NCBI RefSeq assembly: GCF_900105395.1
Contig: NZ_LT629775.1
Span: 7,901,501-7,965,500, forward strand
DNA from: Streptomyces sp. TLI_053
GTDB taxonomy: Bacteria > Actinomycetota > Actinomycetes > Streptomycetales > Streptomycetaceae
Direction: 5' to 3'
Length of the DNA stretch: 64,000 nt
Shown here: positions 33,591 through 42,764 of the stretch, one piece after another
Layout: every line of letters starts with the position of its first letter
Position numbering within the stretch: the first letter of the stretch is position 1
Made by a program: the position numbers and the translations under genes
The notes under the pieces: generated by a model
The model's database searches: none
The model's input: only the letters and a program-made list of their open reading frames with translations
What the model was told of the DNA's origin: nothing

Positions 33591-36500
33591 TCAGCGCGCC
33601 GGCGTCAGCCGCAGGGTCACCAGTTCGAACGGCCGCAGCGCCAGCCGCACCCCGTCGCCGTCCGCCACGACCTCGCCGCGGGTGCCGTCCCACGGCCGCT
33701 CCAGCAGGTCGCAGGGCACTGCGGCGGCCAGCGCGAAGGAGGTCGCCAGCCGCCCCCGTGCCCGGCCGCCGGCGGACTCGTAGACCCGCACCACCAGGTC
33801 CCCGCTGCCGTCGTCGGCCAGCTTGACGGCGCTCACCACCAGCGCGTCCTGGTCCAGCCCGACCAGCGGCCGCACCGATTCGGCCGAACCGGTCACCCGG
33901 CGCTCGGGCAGGCCCACCGCGTAGCCCTCGCGGACCGCGTCGCCGATCTCCGCGCCCGGCACCAGCGCGTGCCGGAACCGGTGCCGGCCCTGGTCGGTGC
34001 GCGGGTCGGGGAAGCGCGGCGCGCGCAGCAGCGAGAACCGGACCGTGGTGGTGGTGCCGCCGTCGTCCGCGCGCACCGCCCGGGTCACGTCGTGCCCGTA
34101 GGTCGAGGGGGTGACCAGCGCGACGCCCCAGCCCGGTTCGGCCAGGTGCACGAAGCGGTGGTTGCAGGCCTCGAACTTGGCCGCGTCCCAGCTGGTGTTG
34201 GTGTGGGTGGGCCGGAACTGGTGGCCGAACTGCGTCTCGGCCGCGTACCGCTCGGTGTGCACGTCCAGCGGGAAGGCGAGCTTCAGGAACTTCTCCGCCT
34301 CGTGCCAGTCCACCTCGGTGTCGATGTCGAGCCGGCCCGAGCCCGCGCGCAGGGTCAGCGTCTGGGTCACCGTGGAGGAGCCGAACGAGCGGGCGACCCG
34401 CACCGCGACCTCCGCCGGGCCCTCGGTGTGCACGGCGACCTCGTCGGCCCCGACCAGGTCGGTGACCGTGTTCCGGTAGAACTGGTCGACGTCCCAGGCG
34501 TCCCACATGTTGGGGAAGTCGGGGTGCAGCTGGAGCAGGTTCGCCCGGGTGCCGGGGGCGACCGTCTCCCGGCCGCTCGCCGAGTCGACCGCCGACACCA
34601 CCAGGCCGTCACCGTCCACCACGACCCGCAGCAGGCCGTTGTCGAGGACGAAGCCGCCGCCCTCGCGCCCGGCCACCGAGCAGTCGCCCGGACCGGCCAC
34701 CGCCACCGCCGCGCCGCCCGCCGGCACCGCCGAGCGCCCGTGCGGGGCGCCGTTGAACACCAGCTCGCGCCCGCCCGCCGGATCGCCCGCCAGGGCCTGC
34801 TGGGCGGCGCCGATCAGCTCCTCCAGTTCGGCCGCCAGACCCGCGTACGTCGCCTCCGCCTCCCGGTGCACCCAGGCGATCGAGGAGCCCGGCAGGATGT
34901 CGTGGAACTGGTGCAGCAGCACGGTCTTCCAGATCCGGTCCAGCCGCTCGTACGGGTACGCCAGGCCGGTGCGCAACGCGGCCGTGGCGCACCAGAGTTC
35001 GGCCTCCCGCAGCAGGTTCTCGCTGCGCCGGTTGCCCTGCTTGGTCCTGGCCTGGCTGGTCAGGGTGGCCCGGTGCAGCTCCAGGTACAGCTCGCCGACC
35101 CAGACCGGCGGCTTCGGGTACTCGGCCTCGGCCTCGGCGAAGAACTCGGCCGGCCGCTGCCAGCGCACCGCGGCCGAGCCCTCCAGGTCGCGCAGCCGGG
35201 CGGCCTTGCCGACCATCTCGCGGGTGGTGCCGCCCCCGCCGTCGCCCCAGCCGGTCGGCGCCAGCGAGTGCCGGGCCACCCCCTTGTCCTTGAAGTTCCG
35301 TGCCGCGTGGGCGATCTCGGAGCCCTTCATGGAGCAGTTGTAGGTGTCCACGGGCGGGAAGTGGGTGAAGATCCGGGTGCCGTCGATGCCCTCCCACAGG
35401 AAGGTGTGGTGCGGGAACTTGTTGATCTGGCTCCACGAGATCTTCTGGGTCAGCAGCCACTTGGAGCCCGCGTTGCGGATGATCTGCGGCAGGCCGCCGG
35501 TGAAGCCGAAGGTGTCCGGCAGCCAGGCCTCCTCGTTCTCGGTCCCGAACTCCTCCAGGAAGAACCGCTTGCCGTGCACGAACTGACGGGCCATCGCCTC
35601 CGAGGAGGGCATGTTGGTGTCCGACTCCACCCACATGCCGCCGGCCGGGACGAAGCGGCCGTCCGCCACCGCCTTCTTCACCCGGGCGTACACCTCCGGG
35701 CGGTGCTCCTTGATCCAGGCGAACTGCTGCGCCTGGGACATGGTGTAGAGGAAGTCCGGCTCGTCCTCCAGCAGCGCGGTCATGTTGGCGGCGGTCCGGG
35801 CGACCTTGCGGACCGTCTCCCGCAGCGGCCACAGCCAGGCCGAGTCGATGTGGGCGTGGCCGATCGCGCCGATCCGGTGCGCGGACGGCGCGGCGGGCGC
35901 GGCCAGCACCTCGACCAGGCACGAACGAGCGGCCGCCGCGGTACCGTTGACGTCCTGGAGGTCGATCGCGTCGAGGGCCCGCTCGACCGCGCGCAGCAGC
36001 TCCCAGCGGCGGGCGCCGTCGGCCGGCAGCTCGGCCATCAGCTCGCCGAGCACCTCCAGGTCCAGCGCCAGCTGCCAGACCGTCTCGTCGAAGACCGCGA
36101 GGTCCATCCGCGCCAGCCGGTACTGCGGCTCGTCCCCCGCGGTCTCCTTGTCCCCCAGCTCGGTGGGCAGGAAGGGGTGGTAGTCGAGGATGACCGGATT
36201 GGCGGCGGCCTCGACGTGCAGCAGCACCGGCTCGCCGCCGGCCGCCGGGGCGGCGATCCGCACCCACTGGTTCTGCGGGTTGAGGCCCTTCACCGGGGTG
36301 CCGTCGGGGCGGTACACCAGGCCCTCGCACTGGAAACCGGGCATATTGGCGTCGAAGCCGAGGTCGATCAGCGCCTCGACGGTCCGCCCGGCCCAGGCTT
36401 CGGGCACCGTCCCAGCCACCGTGAGCCAACTGGTGCTCCAGGGCGCGCCCCAGGCGTCCCCGACCGCGATCGGCGAGCGCGGCGCGGCCAGGCCCTCGGC

Positions 36501-36635
36501 GACCGGGACGGGCTCGCCGGGCGCGGTCCAGACCGAGACGGTCAGCGGGACGGACTCCGGGTACACCGCGGGGCGGATGCGCTCCTCCAGGACGCGCTTG
36601 AGGCGGGCTTCGACGAGGGTGCGGTCATCGTGCAT
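33591..36635 (-). CDS. alpha-mannosidase, GH38
   Basis: A 1014-residue cytoplasmic exo-alpha-mannosidase with no signal peptide. The N-terminal beta domain is followed by the catalytic segment IGHAHIDSAWLWPLRET (zinc His and Asp), the nucleophile region WLPDTFGFTGGLPQII, KWLLTQKISWSQINKFPHHTF, LLHQFHDILPGSSI (zinc His), then the C-terminal GH38 beta domains with TEVDWHEAEKFLKLAFPLDV. It trims terminal alpha-mannose from imported oligosaccharide. One base separates it from the beta-mannosidase gene, so the two are co-translated. Confidence 0.95.
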   Translation of the reverse strand: MHDDRTLVEARLKRVLEERIRPAVYPESVPLTVSVWTAPGEPVPVAEGLAAPRSPIAVGDAWGAPWSTSWLTVAGTVPEAWAGRTVEALIDLGFDANMPGFQCEGLVYRPDGTPVKGLNPQNQWVRIAAPAAGGEPVLLHVEAAANPVILDYHPFLPTELGDKETAGDEPQYRLARMDLAVFDETVWQLALDLEVLGELMAELPADGARRWELLRAVERALDAIDLQDVNGTAAAARSCLVEVLAAPAAPSAHRIGAIGHAHIDSAWLWPLRETVRKVARTAANMTALLEDEPDFLYTMSQAQQFAWIKEHRPEVYARVKKAVADGRFVPAGGMWVESDTNMPSSEAMARQFVHGKRFFLEEFGTENEEAWLPDTFGFTGGLPQIIRNAGSKWLLTQKISWSQINKFPHHTFLWEGIDGTRIFTHFPPVDTYNCSMKGSEIAHAARNFKDKGVARHSLAPTGWGDGGGGTTREMVGKAARLRDLEGSAAVRWQRPAEFFAEAEAEYPKPPVWVGELYLELHRATLTSQARTKQGNRRSENLLREAELWCATAALRTGLAYPYERLDRIWKTVLLHQFHDILPGSSIAWVHREAEATYAGLAAELEELIGAAQQALAGDPAGGRELVFNGAPHGRSAVPAGGAAVAVAGPGDCSVAGREGGGFVLDNGLLRVVVDGDGLVVSAVDSASGRETVAPGTRANLLQLHPDFPNMWDAWDVDQFYRNTVTDLVGADEVAVHTEGPAEVAVRVARSFGSSTVTQTLTLRAGSGRLDIDTEVDWHEAEKFLKLAFPLDVHTERYAAETQFGHQFRPTHTNTSWDAAKFEACNHRFVHLAEPGWGVALVTPSTYGHDVTRAVRADDGGTTTTVRFSLLRAPRFPDPRTDQGRHRFRHALVPGAEIGDAVREGYAVGLPERRVTGSAESVRPLVGLDQDALVVSAVKLADDGSGDLVVRVYESAGGRARGRLATSFALAAAVPCDLLERPWDGTRGEVVADGDGVRLALRPFELVTLRLTPAR

Positions 36636-36636
36636 G

Positions 36637-37944
36637 TCAGCGGGCTCCGTTGGGCGACTGGGCGAGGGGGAGGGAGGATCGGCGGAGGTCGTCCGGGTGG
36701 ACGAGTTCGGTGATGCCGCGGGCGGCGAGGTGGGCGGCGTCCCCGGCGCGCTCGGCCAGGACCGCGGTCGGCCGGGCGCCGTCCGCGGCCAGCCGCATGA
36801 AGGTCTCGAACACGGCGCCGCCGGGACCGCAGACCGAGCGGCCCGGCGCGGTCACCTCGTCCCCGGCGGCGACCACCACGGCGGTGCGGCGCGGCGCGGG
36901 CGCCCGCCAGCCGGCGCGCGCGGCGGCGACGGCCCCGGCCAGCCGCTCGCCGGCCGGCTTGACCCGCCGGTCGTTGGTCAGCAGGCCGAGGCTGTACTCC
37001 AGCTCCGGGAAGTCCGCCAGCGAACGGTCCACATCGTGCGAGCACCACCAGGTGACGCCCCACAGGTCGGGGCAGTCCAGCACGGCGGCGACGGTCGCGC
37101 CGGTGAACCGGGCGGCGTCCGCGGCGGTGATGTGCGGGGCCGGGGCGCCGACCTCCTGCAGCCAGACCGGGCGGTGCGGGTCCTCGGCCCAGGCCTTGGA
37201 GAGCTCCACCAGGTAGGCGGCGTGCTGGTCGCTCGCGGTGGAGCGGGCGCCGTAGCGCTGCGCCGTGCCGTTGAACACCCAGGAGTGCACGGCTGTGGCC
37301 GCGCCGATCCGGGCCGAGTGCCAGGGCGTGAACGGGTGCCCGTCGAGGTACCAGGCCGCGTCGTAGGAGGCGTGCAGGTGCAGCCGGCCGGGGGCACCCC
37401 GCTCGCAGGCGTCGACCATCCGGCGCAGCCAGGCCCCGGCCTGCTCGGGGGTGGCCCGGTGCGGGTCGGGGTGCGGCTCGCCGGAGAACTGGTTGACCTC
37501 GTTGCCGACCGTCATGCCGAGGAAGTTGGGCCGTTCGGCGAGGGCCGCGGCGAGGGTGCGCAGATAGGCGGCCTGGCCGTCGACCACGTCCGGGTCGGTG
37601 AACATGTTCCGGCGATGCCAGGTGCGGATCCAGGCCGGTTCGAAGTCGAAGCTGGACAGGTGCCCCTGGAGGCCGTCCACGGCGACGTCGAGCCCGCGCT
37701 CCCCGGCCGCGTCCACCAGCGCCACGAGCTGTTCGACGGCGCGCGGGCGGATCAGGGTGCGGTTGGGCTGGAACAGCGGCCAGAGCGGGAACACCCGGAC
37801 GTGGTCGAGGCCGAGCGCGGCGATCGAGTCGAGGTCGGCGCGGACGGCGTCGAGGTCGAAGTCGAGCCAGTGGTGGAACCAGCCGGCGGCGGGCGTGTAG
37901 TTGACGCCGAAGCGCGGGGCGGTGGTCCGCGGAGCGGTGGTCAT
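36637..37944 (-). CDS. GH5 family beta-mannosidase (GH5_18-like, Man-beta-1,4-GlcNAc)
   Basis: A 435-residue (beta/alpha)8 glycosidase without signal peptide. FGVNYTPAAGWFHHWLDFD opens the barrel. The acid/base is Glu149 in GMTVGNEVNQF and the nucleophile is Glu264 in VWLQEVGAP, matching the GH5_18 enzymes of bifidobacteria and Streptomyces that split the Man-beta-1,4-GlcNAc core left after endoglycosidase and alpha-mannosidase action. Subfamily assignment is from memory of motifs. The last 100 residues (RTAVVVAAGDEV onward) form an extra C-terminal domain. It sits between the permease and GH38 genes. Confidence 0.85.
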   Translation of the reverse strand: MTTAPRTTAPRFGVNYTPAAGWFHHWLDFDLDAVRADLDSIAALGLDHVRVFPLWPLFQPNRTLIRPRAVEQLVALVDAAGERGLDVAVDGLQGHLSSFDFEPAWIRTWHRRNMFTDPDVVDGQAAYLRTLAAALAERPNFLGMTVGNEVNQFSGEPHPDPHRATPEQAGAWLRRMVDACERGAPGRLHLHASYDAAWYLDGHPFTPWHSARIGAATAVHSWVFNGTAQRYGARSTASDQHAAYLVELSKAWAEDPHRPVWLQEVGAPAPHITAADAARFTGATVAAVLDCPDLWGVTWWCSHDVDRSLADFPELEYSLGLLTNDRRVKPAGERLAGAVAAARAGWRAPAPRRTAVVVAAGDEVTAPGRSVCGPGGAVFETFMRLAADGARPTAVLAERAGDAAHLAARGITELVHPDDLRRSSLPLAQSPNGAR

Positions 37945-38044
37945 GGTCGGTGGCTCCCTGGGAGGAGGAACGGCGGTGCGTCCGGTGCGGTCCGGCGGGG
38001 CCGTCCGGTGCGGTGCGGTCGTCCGGTGCGGTCCGGTGCGGGGT

Positions 38045-38893
38045 TCAGCCCTTCACGGCACCCTCCTCCACTCCCTTGAAGAAGAAGCGCTGGCACACCG
38101 CGAACACCACCACGATCGGCAGGAAGGCGATCATGGTGCCGGCCGCGATCAGCCGGGGGTTGGCGCTGAAGGTGCCGTTGAGGTACTGGAGACCGACGGT
38201 GAGGGTGTACTTCTGCGGGTCGTTGAGCACGATCAGCGGCCAGAGGAAGTCGTCCCAGGCACCGATGAAGGTGAAGATCACGATCACGCTGAGCATGCCG
38301 CGCACGTTCGGCAGCCCGATGTGCCACAGCCGCTGGCGGACGTTGGCGCCGTCCACCAGTGCCGCCTGCTCCAGCTCGGGCGGGACGGCGGCGAAGGCGG
38401 TGCGCATCAGCAGCACGTTCAGCATGGCCAGCGCGCCGGGCAGGGCGACCCCGGTCAGGGTGTCGGCCAGGCCGAGGCTGCGCACGGTGACGTACTGGGA
38501 CACGACGGTGGCCTCGCCGGGCAGGATCAGGGTGGCCAGCAGCAGGCCGAACACCAGCCGGGCGCCGCGGAAGCGCAGCTTGGCGAGCGCGTAGCCGGCC
38601 AGGGTGCAGCCGACCACGTTGCCGATGATCGCGATGGCGGCGACGATCAGCGAGTTGGCGGCGTAGGTCCAGACCGGGACGGTGTCGGCGACCTTGAGGT
38701 AGTTGTCGAAGGTGGGGTGGTCCGGGAGGAAGCGCGGGGTGGCGGACCAGACGTCCTCGGTCGGACCCTTGAGGGAGGTGGAGAGCTGCCACAGGAACGG
38801 CCCGACGACCAGCAGCAGGACGAGCAGGAGCAGCAGGTAGCGCAGCGCGGTCTCGGCGGGGGAAGGGGTGTTGAAGCTTCGGGAGCGCCGCAC
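38045..38893 (-). CDS. carbohydrate ABC transporter permease, MalG type
   Basis: A 282-residue permease with six membrane helices. The first is ALRYLLLLLVLLLVVGPFLW; the coupling loop is LEQAALVDGANVRQRLWHIGLPNVRG (EAA motif). It pairs with the MalF-type permease whose stop is three bases upstream of this GTG start. There is no ATPase gene in the operon, fitting energising by a shared MsiK-type ATPase. The 100-bp spacer after it holds GTCCGGTGCG repeats. Confidence 0.93.
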   Translation of the reverse strand: MRRSRSFNTPSPAETALRYLLLLLVLLLVVGPFLWQLSTSLKGPTEDVWSATPRFLPDHPTFDNYLKVADTVPVWTYAANSLIVAAIAIIGNVVGCTLAGYALAKLRFRGARLVFGLLLATLILPGEATVVSQYVTVRSLGLADTLTGVALPGALAMLNVLLMRTAFAAVPPELEQAALVDGANVRQRLWHIGLPNVRGMLSVIVIFTFIGAWDDFLWPLIVLNDPQKYTLTVGLQYLNGTFSANPRLIAAGTMIAFLPIVVVFAVCQRFFFKGVEEGAVKG

Positions 38894-38896
38894 GGG

Positions 38897-39769
38897 TCAG
38901 GCCGCCTTCCGGTTGAGGCGCGTCAGCAGCAGCATCGGGCCGAGGGTGATGAAGAAGAGCAGCAGGCTGAGCGCCGAGGCGTAGCCGAGGTGACCGGTGA
39001 AACCGCGGCTGTACATCTGGATCAGCATCACCACCGACATGTCCCGGCCGCCCGGGCCGCCGGTGCCGTTGGAGAGCACGTACAGCTCGGAGAACACCCG
39101 CAGCGAGGACACCGAGATCAGCACCGAGACCAGCACCATGGTGGGCCGTACCCCCGGCAGGGTGACGTGCAGGAAGCGGCGCAGCGCTCCCGCGCCGTCG
39201 ACGGCGGCGGCCTCGTGCAGCTCCCGGCCGACGTTGGCCAGCGCCGACAGGTAGATGACCATGTAGTAGCCGAGGCCCTTCCAGGTGGTCAGGGCGATCG
39301 CGCTGAGCAGCAGCAGCCAGCGGTCGGTGAGGAAGGGGACCGGTGAGTCGGCGAGGCCGGTCTGCTGGAGCACGCCGTTGATCAGCCCGCGGTCGTTCAG
39401 CGCCCAGCCCCAGATCAGGGCGACCACGACGGCGGAGGCGACGACGGGGGTGTAGAACGCGGTGCGGAAGAAGGTGATGCCGGGCAGCCGGCGCTGGACC
39501 AGCAGGGCCAGCAGCAGCGGCAGCAGGGTCAGCAGCGGCAGGCAGATCAGCAGGTAGATCACGGAGTTGAGCAGGGCGTCGGCCAACTGGTCGTCGCTGA
39601 AGGCGCGTTGGTAGTTGTCGAGGCCGGTGAACCGCCCGCCGCCGAGGGGCTTGGCGTTGGTGAACGACAGGATCACCGTGTTGGCGGCGGGCCAGAGGTT
39701 GAAGACGGCCAGCCAGATCAGTGCGGGCCCGGCGAGCAGCCAGGGGGTGAACCAGCGCCGGTGGGTCAT
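38897..39769 (-). CDS. carbohydrate ABC transporter permease, MalF type
   Basis: A 290-residue permease. First helix LLAGPALIWLAVFNLWPAANTVILSF, then FTGLDNYQRAFSDDQL (periplasmic-facing segment), four more helices, and the coupling loop GRELHEAAAVDGAGALRRFLHVTLPGVRP. It forms the channel with the MalG-type partner for import of N-glycan-derived oligosaccharide. Confidence 0.93.
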   Translation of the reverse strand: MTHRRWFTPWLLAGPALIWLAVFNLWPAANTVILSFTNAKPLGGGRFTGLDNYQRAFSDDQLADALLNSVIYLLICLPLLTLLPLLLALLVQRRLPGITFFRTAFYTPVVASAVVVALIWGWALNDRGLINGVLQQTGLADSPVPFLTDRWLLLLSAIALTTWKGLGYYMVIYLSALANVGRELHEAAAVDGAGALRRFLHVTLPGVRPTMVLVSVLISVSSLRVFSELYVLSNGTGGPGGRDMSVVMLIQMYSRGFTGHLGYASALSLLLFFITLGPMLLLTRLNRKAA

Positions 39770-39878
39770 GCCGTGCCTTCCTGGGGCGGGGGTCGCGGGT
39801 GGTACCCGGCGGGCGGTGGCTCCCGGGGGCAGGGCCGCCGCCCGCCGGCGGGAGGGCTGGGGAACCGTCAGGCAACCC

Positions 39879-41171
39879 CTAGCCCTTGAGGAGCTGGTTG
39901 CACCGCTCGACGGCGGTGTCCAGGGCCTGCTTGGAGCTGGTGTCGCCGCTGATCGCGAGGGTGAACTGCTGCTTGACGATGGTGCTCATGGCGTCGTCCA
40001 CCTGGACCGGCTGGAGCATCTTGGCCCTGGCCAGCGAGGTGAAGGCGACGACCTTGGCGTCGCCGGCGTTGCTGCCGTCCGACTTGCTGAACAGCGGGTC
40101 GTTCGCGGAGGCCTTGGTGGAGGGGAAGATGCTGGTCAGCCGGGAGAAGGCGGCCTGGTTCTCCGGGCTGGTGACCCAGCGGGCCAGGGCCACGGCGGCG
40201 GCCGGGTTCTTGGTGTTCCTGGGCACGGACACGCCCTGGACGTAGAGCGGAGGGGTGCCCATCGACGGGGAGGAGACGATCTTCGGGGCGAGGGTGGGGT
40301 TGTCGGTGGCGACGGCGGTGATGAAGTTGGCCCCGGCGGTGGTCCAGGCCGCGGTGCCGGCGGTGAAGAGCTTGGAGTTGCCGGCGTAGGTGTCGGTGAG
40401 GACGTCGTTCGGCAGCAGCCCCTCCTTGAACGCGGCGCGGTACTTGTCCAGTACGGCCGCGGCCTCGGGGGTGTTGAAGGTGAACGACCTGCCGTCCTCG
40501 GCCATCACCTTGACGCCCGCGTCGACCAGGTCGCCGAGGCCGGGCTTTCGGCTCATCAGGTAGGCGGAGCCGCCGGCCTTCTCCTTGAAGGTCCTGGCCT
40601 GGGCGATGAGTTCGTCCAGGGTGGTGGGGAGCTTCTTCGGGTCCAGGCCGTACTTGGTCAGCAGCTCGGCGTTCCAGTAGTTGACGTCGGTGTTGAGGTA
40701 CCAGGGATAGCCGAAGGTGCCGTCCTGGCCCGCGAAGCGGTAGGCGTCGAGGCCGCCGGTCACGTACTCCTCGGCGGCCTTCGGGTCGGCCTTGGCGACG
40801 TCCAGCAGCAGGCCCTGCTTCGCCAGCGGAAGGGCGAAGTCCGGTGGGAGGTTGACCACGTCGGGCAGGGTGCCGGCGGCGGCCTGGCTGAGCACCTTGT
40901 CGGAGTAGCCCTCGCCGGGCTGGTCCAGCCAGTCGACCTCGACGCCCGGGTACTTCTGCTTGAAGCCGTCGATCACGCCCTGCACATAGGCGGTGAACTT
41001 GGGCTTCAGCGCCCAGGTCTGGAGCGAGACCTTGCCCTTGACCTCGCCGGTGGCGGCGGCGCTCGCCGCACTGTCGCCGCTGCCGGAGCTGCCGTCGGAG
41101 CCGAGTCCGCAGCCGGTGGCCAGGGTCGCGGTGAGTACCGCCGTCGTGACTGCCGCCCGGATTCTACGCAT
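39879..41171 (-). CDS. sugar-binding lipoprotein of ABC transporter (SBP_bac_1)
   Basis: A 430-residue extracytoplasmic binding protein. The lipoprotein signal is MRRIRAAVTTAVLTATLATGC (Cys21). Family-1 segments are FKQKYPGVEVDWLDQPGEGYSDKV, AAAGTLPDVVNLPP, GQDGTFGYPWYLNTDVNYWN and GTAAWTTAGANFITA. It is the first gene of the leftward arm, and its promoter region contains the AACCGGTC palindrome at 41271-41284. Likely ligand is the mannose-rich oligosaccharide released by the GH85 enzyme (inference). Confidence 0.93.
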   Translation of the reverse strand: MRRIRAAVTTAVLTATLATGCGLGSDGSSGSGDSAASAAATGEVKGKVSLQTWALKPKFTAYVQGVIDGFKQKYPGVEVDWLDQPGEGYSDKVLSQAAAGTLPDVVNLPPDFALPLAKQGLLLDVAKADPKAAEEYVTGGLDAYRFAGQDGTFGYPWYLNTDVNYWNAELLTKYGLDPKKLPTTLDELIAQARTFKEKAGGSAYLMSRKPGLGDLVDAGVKVMAEDGRSFTFNTPEAAAVLDKYRAAFKEGLLPNDVLTDTYAGNSKLFTAGTAAWTTAGANFITAVATDNPTLAPKIVSSPSMGTPPLYVQGVSVPRNTKNPAAAVALARWVTSPENQAAFSRLTSIFPSTKASANDPLFSKSDGSNAGDAKVVAFTSLARAKMLQPVQVDDAMSTIVKQQFTLAISGDTSSKQALDTAVERCNQLLKG

Positions 41172-41270
41172 GAGGGTTCTCCCGTGGTGGGTGGGGGAGG
41201 GGGATGCATCGGGGATGACGCGGGTGGGACTGCGCGGGTGGGATTGCGTGCGGTTCTGGAACCTGTCTTA

Positions 41271-41284
41271 CTAAACCGGTCTAG
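41271..41284. promoter_or_regulatory. LacI-type operator O1 (divergent promoter region)
   Basis: Palindrome CTAAACCGGTCTAG with the CCGG centre typical of LacI sites; 12 of 14 bases are symmetric. It lies between the binding-protein gene and the repressor gene. A rightward -10 TATGCT is at 41298-41303 with its -35 position on the palindrome, so binding should block both directions. Confidence 0.8.
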
Positions 41285-41342
41285 CTGTTGCAGGGACTAT
41301 GCTCCGGCCTAAACTTGGCTGTCAAGAGAGGAGTCGGAACGC

Positions 41343-42419
41343 GTGGGCAGACCGACCATCGCCGACATCGCCCGTCGGGCGGGCGTCTCCAAGGGCGCGG
41401 TGTCCTTCGCGCTCAACGGCCGCCCGGGGGTGAGCGAGGCGACCAGGGCCCGGATCCTCCAGGTCGCCGAGGAGATGAACTGGCGGCCGCACAGCGCGGC
41501 CCGGGCCCTCGGCGGGGCCAGGGCGGACGCGGTCGGACTGGTGATCGCCCGCCCGGCCAGGACCATCGGGGTCGAGCCGTTCTTCAGCCAGCTGCTCTCC
41601 GGCCTCCAGGCGGTGCTGTCCGCGCACTCCGTCGCCCTGCACCTGATGGTGGTCGAGGACACCGCGGCCGAGATCGAGGTCTACCGCCGCTGGACGTCCG
41701 AGCACCGGGTCGACGGCTTCATCGTGGTCGACCTCCAGCTGCGCGACCCCAGGCTCGCCGTACTGGACGCCCTCGGCCTGCCCGCCGTCGTGCTCGGCGG
41801 GCCGGGCAAGGGCGCCGGGCCGCTGCGGATCTGGGCCGACGACCGCGAGGCGATGCTCTCCATCGTCGACTACCTGGCCGCCGTCGGGCACCGGCGGATC
41901 GCCCACCTGGCCGGGCTGCCGCACTTCCAGCACACCCAGCGGCGGATCCGGGCGCTGCGCGACGCCTCCCGCCGGCTCGGGCTGGAGGAGGCGCTCTCGG
42001 TGCCGACCGACTTCAGCGACGCCGAGGGCGCCGCGGCCACCCGCACCCTGCTCTCGCGGCCCCGGCGGCCCACCGCGATCGTCTACGACAGCGACGTGAT
42101 GGCGGTGGCCGGCCTCGGTGTGGCGGGGGAGATGGGCGTCGCGGTGCCCGGGGAGCTGTCCATCGTCTCCTTCGACGACTCGGTGCTCGCCCGGATCGTG
42201 CACCCGCCGCTCACCGCGCTGAGCCGGGACACCTTCGCGCTCGGCGAGCAGGTGGCGCGCAGCCTGCTCGCGGTGATCGACGGCACCGGCCCGGACCGTG
42301 ACCTGCAGATGCCGACCCCGCGGCTGACCGTGCGGGAGTCCACCTCGCCGCCGGCCGGCGGTTCACCGGTGGGTGTGAACTCCACCGGCACCGTTGACAG
42401 CGCCTCTGAACCGGTTTAG
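41343..42419 (+). CDS. LacI family transcriptional repressor of the N-glycan locus
   Basis: A 358-residue regulator from GTG 41343 with GAGAGGAG upstream. N-terminal HTH and hinge: TIADIARRAGVSKGAVSFALNGRPGVSEATRARI. The rest is the periplasmic-binding-protein-like effector domain (VDGFIVVDLQLRDPRL; FDDSVLARIVHPPLTALSRD). It probably binds the two palindromes at 41271 and 42406 and releases them on binding an imported glycan product. Its own TAG stop (42417-42419) lies inside the second palindrome. Confidence 0.93.
   Translation: MGRPTIADIARRAGVSKGAVSFALNGRPGVSEATRARILQVAEEMNWRPHSAARALGGARADAVGLVIARPARTIGVEPFFSQLLSGLQAVLSAHSVALHLMVVEDTAAEIEVYRRWTSEHRVDGFIVVDLQLRDPRLAVLDALGLPAVVLGGPGKGAGPLRIWADDREAMLSIVDYLAAVGHRRIAHLAGLPHFQHTQRRIRALRDASRRLGLEEALSVPTDFSDAEGAAATRTLLSRPRRPTAIVYDSDVMAVAGLGVAGEMGVAVPGELSIVSFDDSVLARIVHPPLTALSRDTFALGEQVARSLLAVIDGTGPDRDLQMPTPRLTVRESTSPPAGGSPVGVNSTGTVDSASEPV
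42406..42419. promoter_or_regulatory. LacI-type operator O2 upstream of the GH85 gene
   Basis: CTGAACCGGTTTAG, differing from O1 at two positions and with the same CCGG centre and 12-of-14 symmetry. It overlaps the end of the repressor gene, 345 bp before the endoglycosidase start. Confidence 0.8.
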
Positions 42420-42764
42420 CCTCGCTGGCGCCGAGCGGGCCCCGCTCGGCGCAGCACCGTGGGCCGGAGCGCGGCGAGGGCGCCCACGGCCGCCCGGCCG
42501 GCCCGTTCGCACCCGGGCCCGCGCCGGTTCCACCGCGCCCGCGCGCCGCACCCCGTCCGGAGCCCGCACCACCGGCACCGCGCACCCGGCCCCGTCCCGC
42601 AGCCACCCGCCGCACCCCGTACCCGCCGCACACGCACCCGTGCACGTTGCACCCGTACCCGTACACATCGCACCCGCACCCGCACATGCACCCCCGGGCC
42701 GCGCCCGCCCCGGGCGAGGCCCGCCCCCACCCTCCTCCGCCTTCCGCGCGAACGGAGCCAGCGC
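42420..42764 (+). other. long low-complexity leader of the GH85 gene
   Basis: 345 bp without a supported gene. The section 42560-42700 is an imperfect CACCCG/CGCACC repeat with almost no G runs on the plus strand, so the transcript would be C/A-rich and poorly structured. The promoter controlled by O2 is expected at its left end. Confidence 0.5.
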
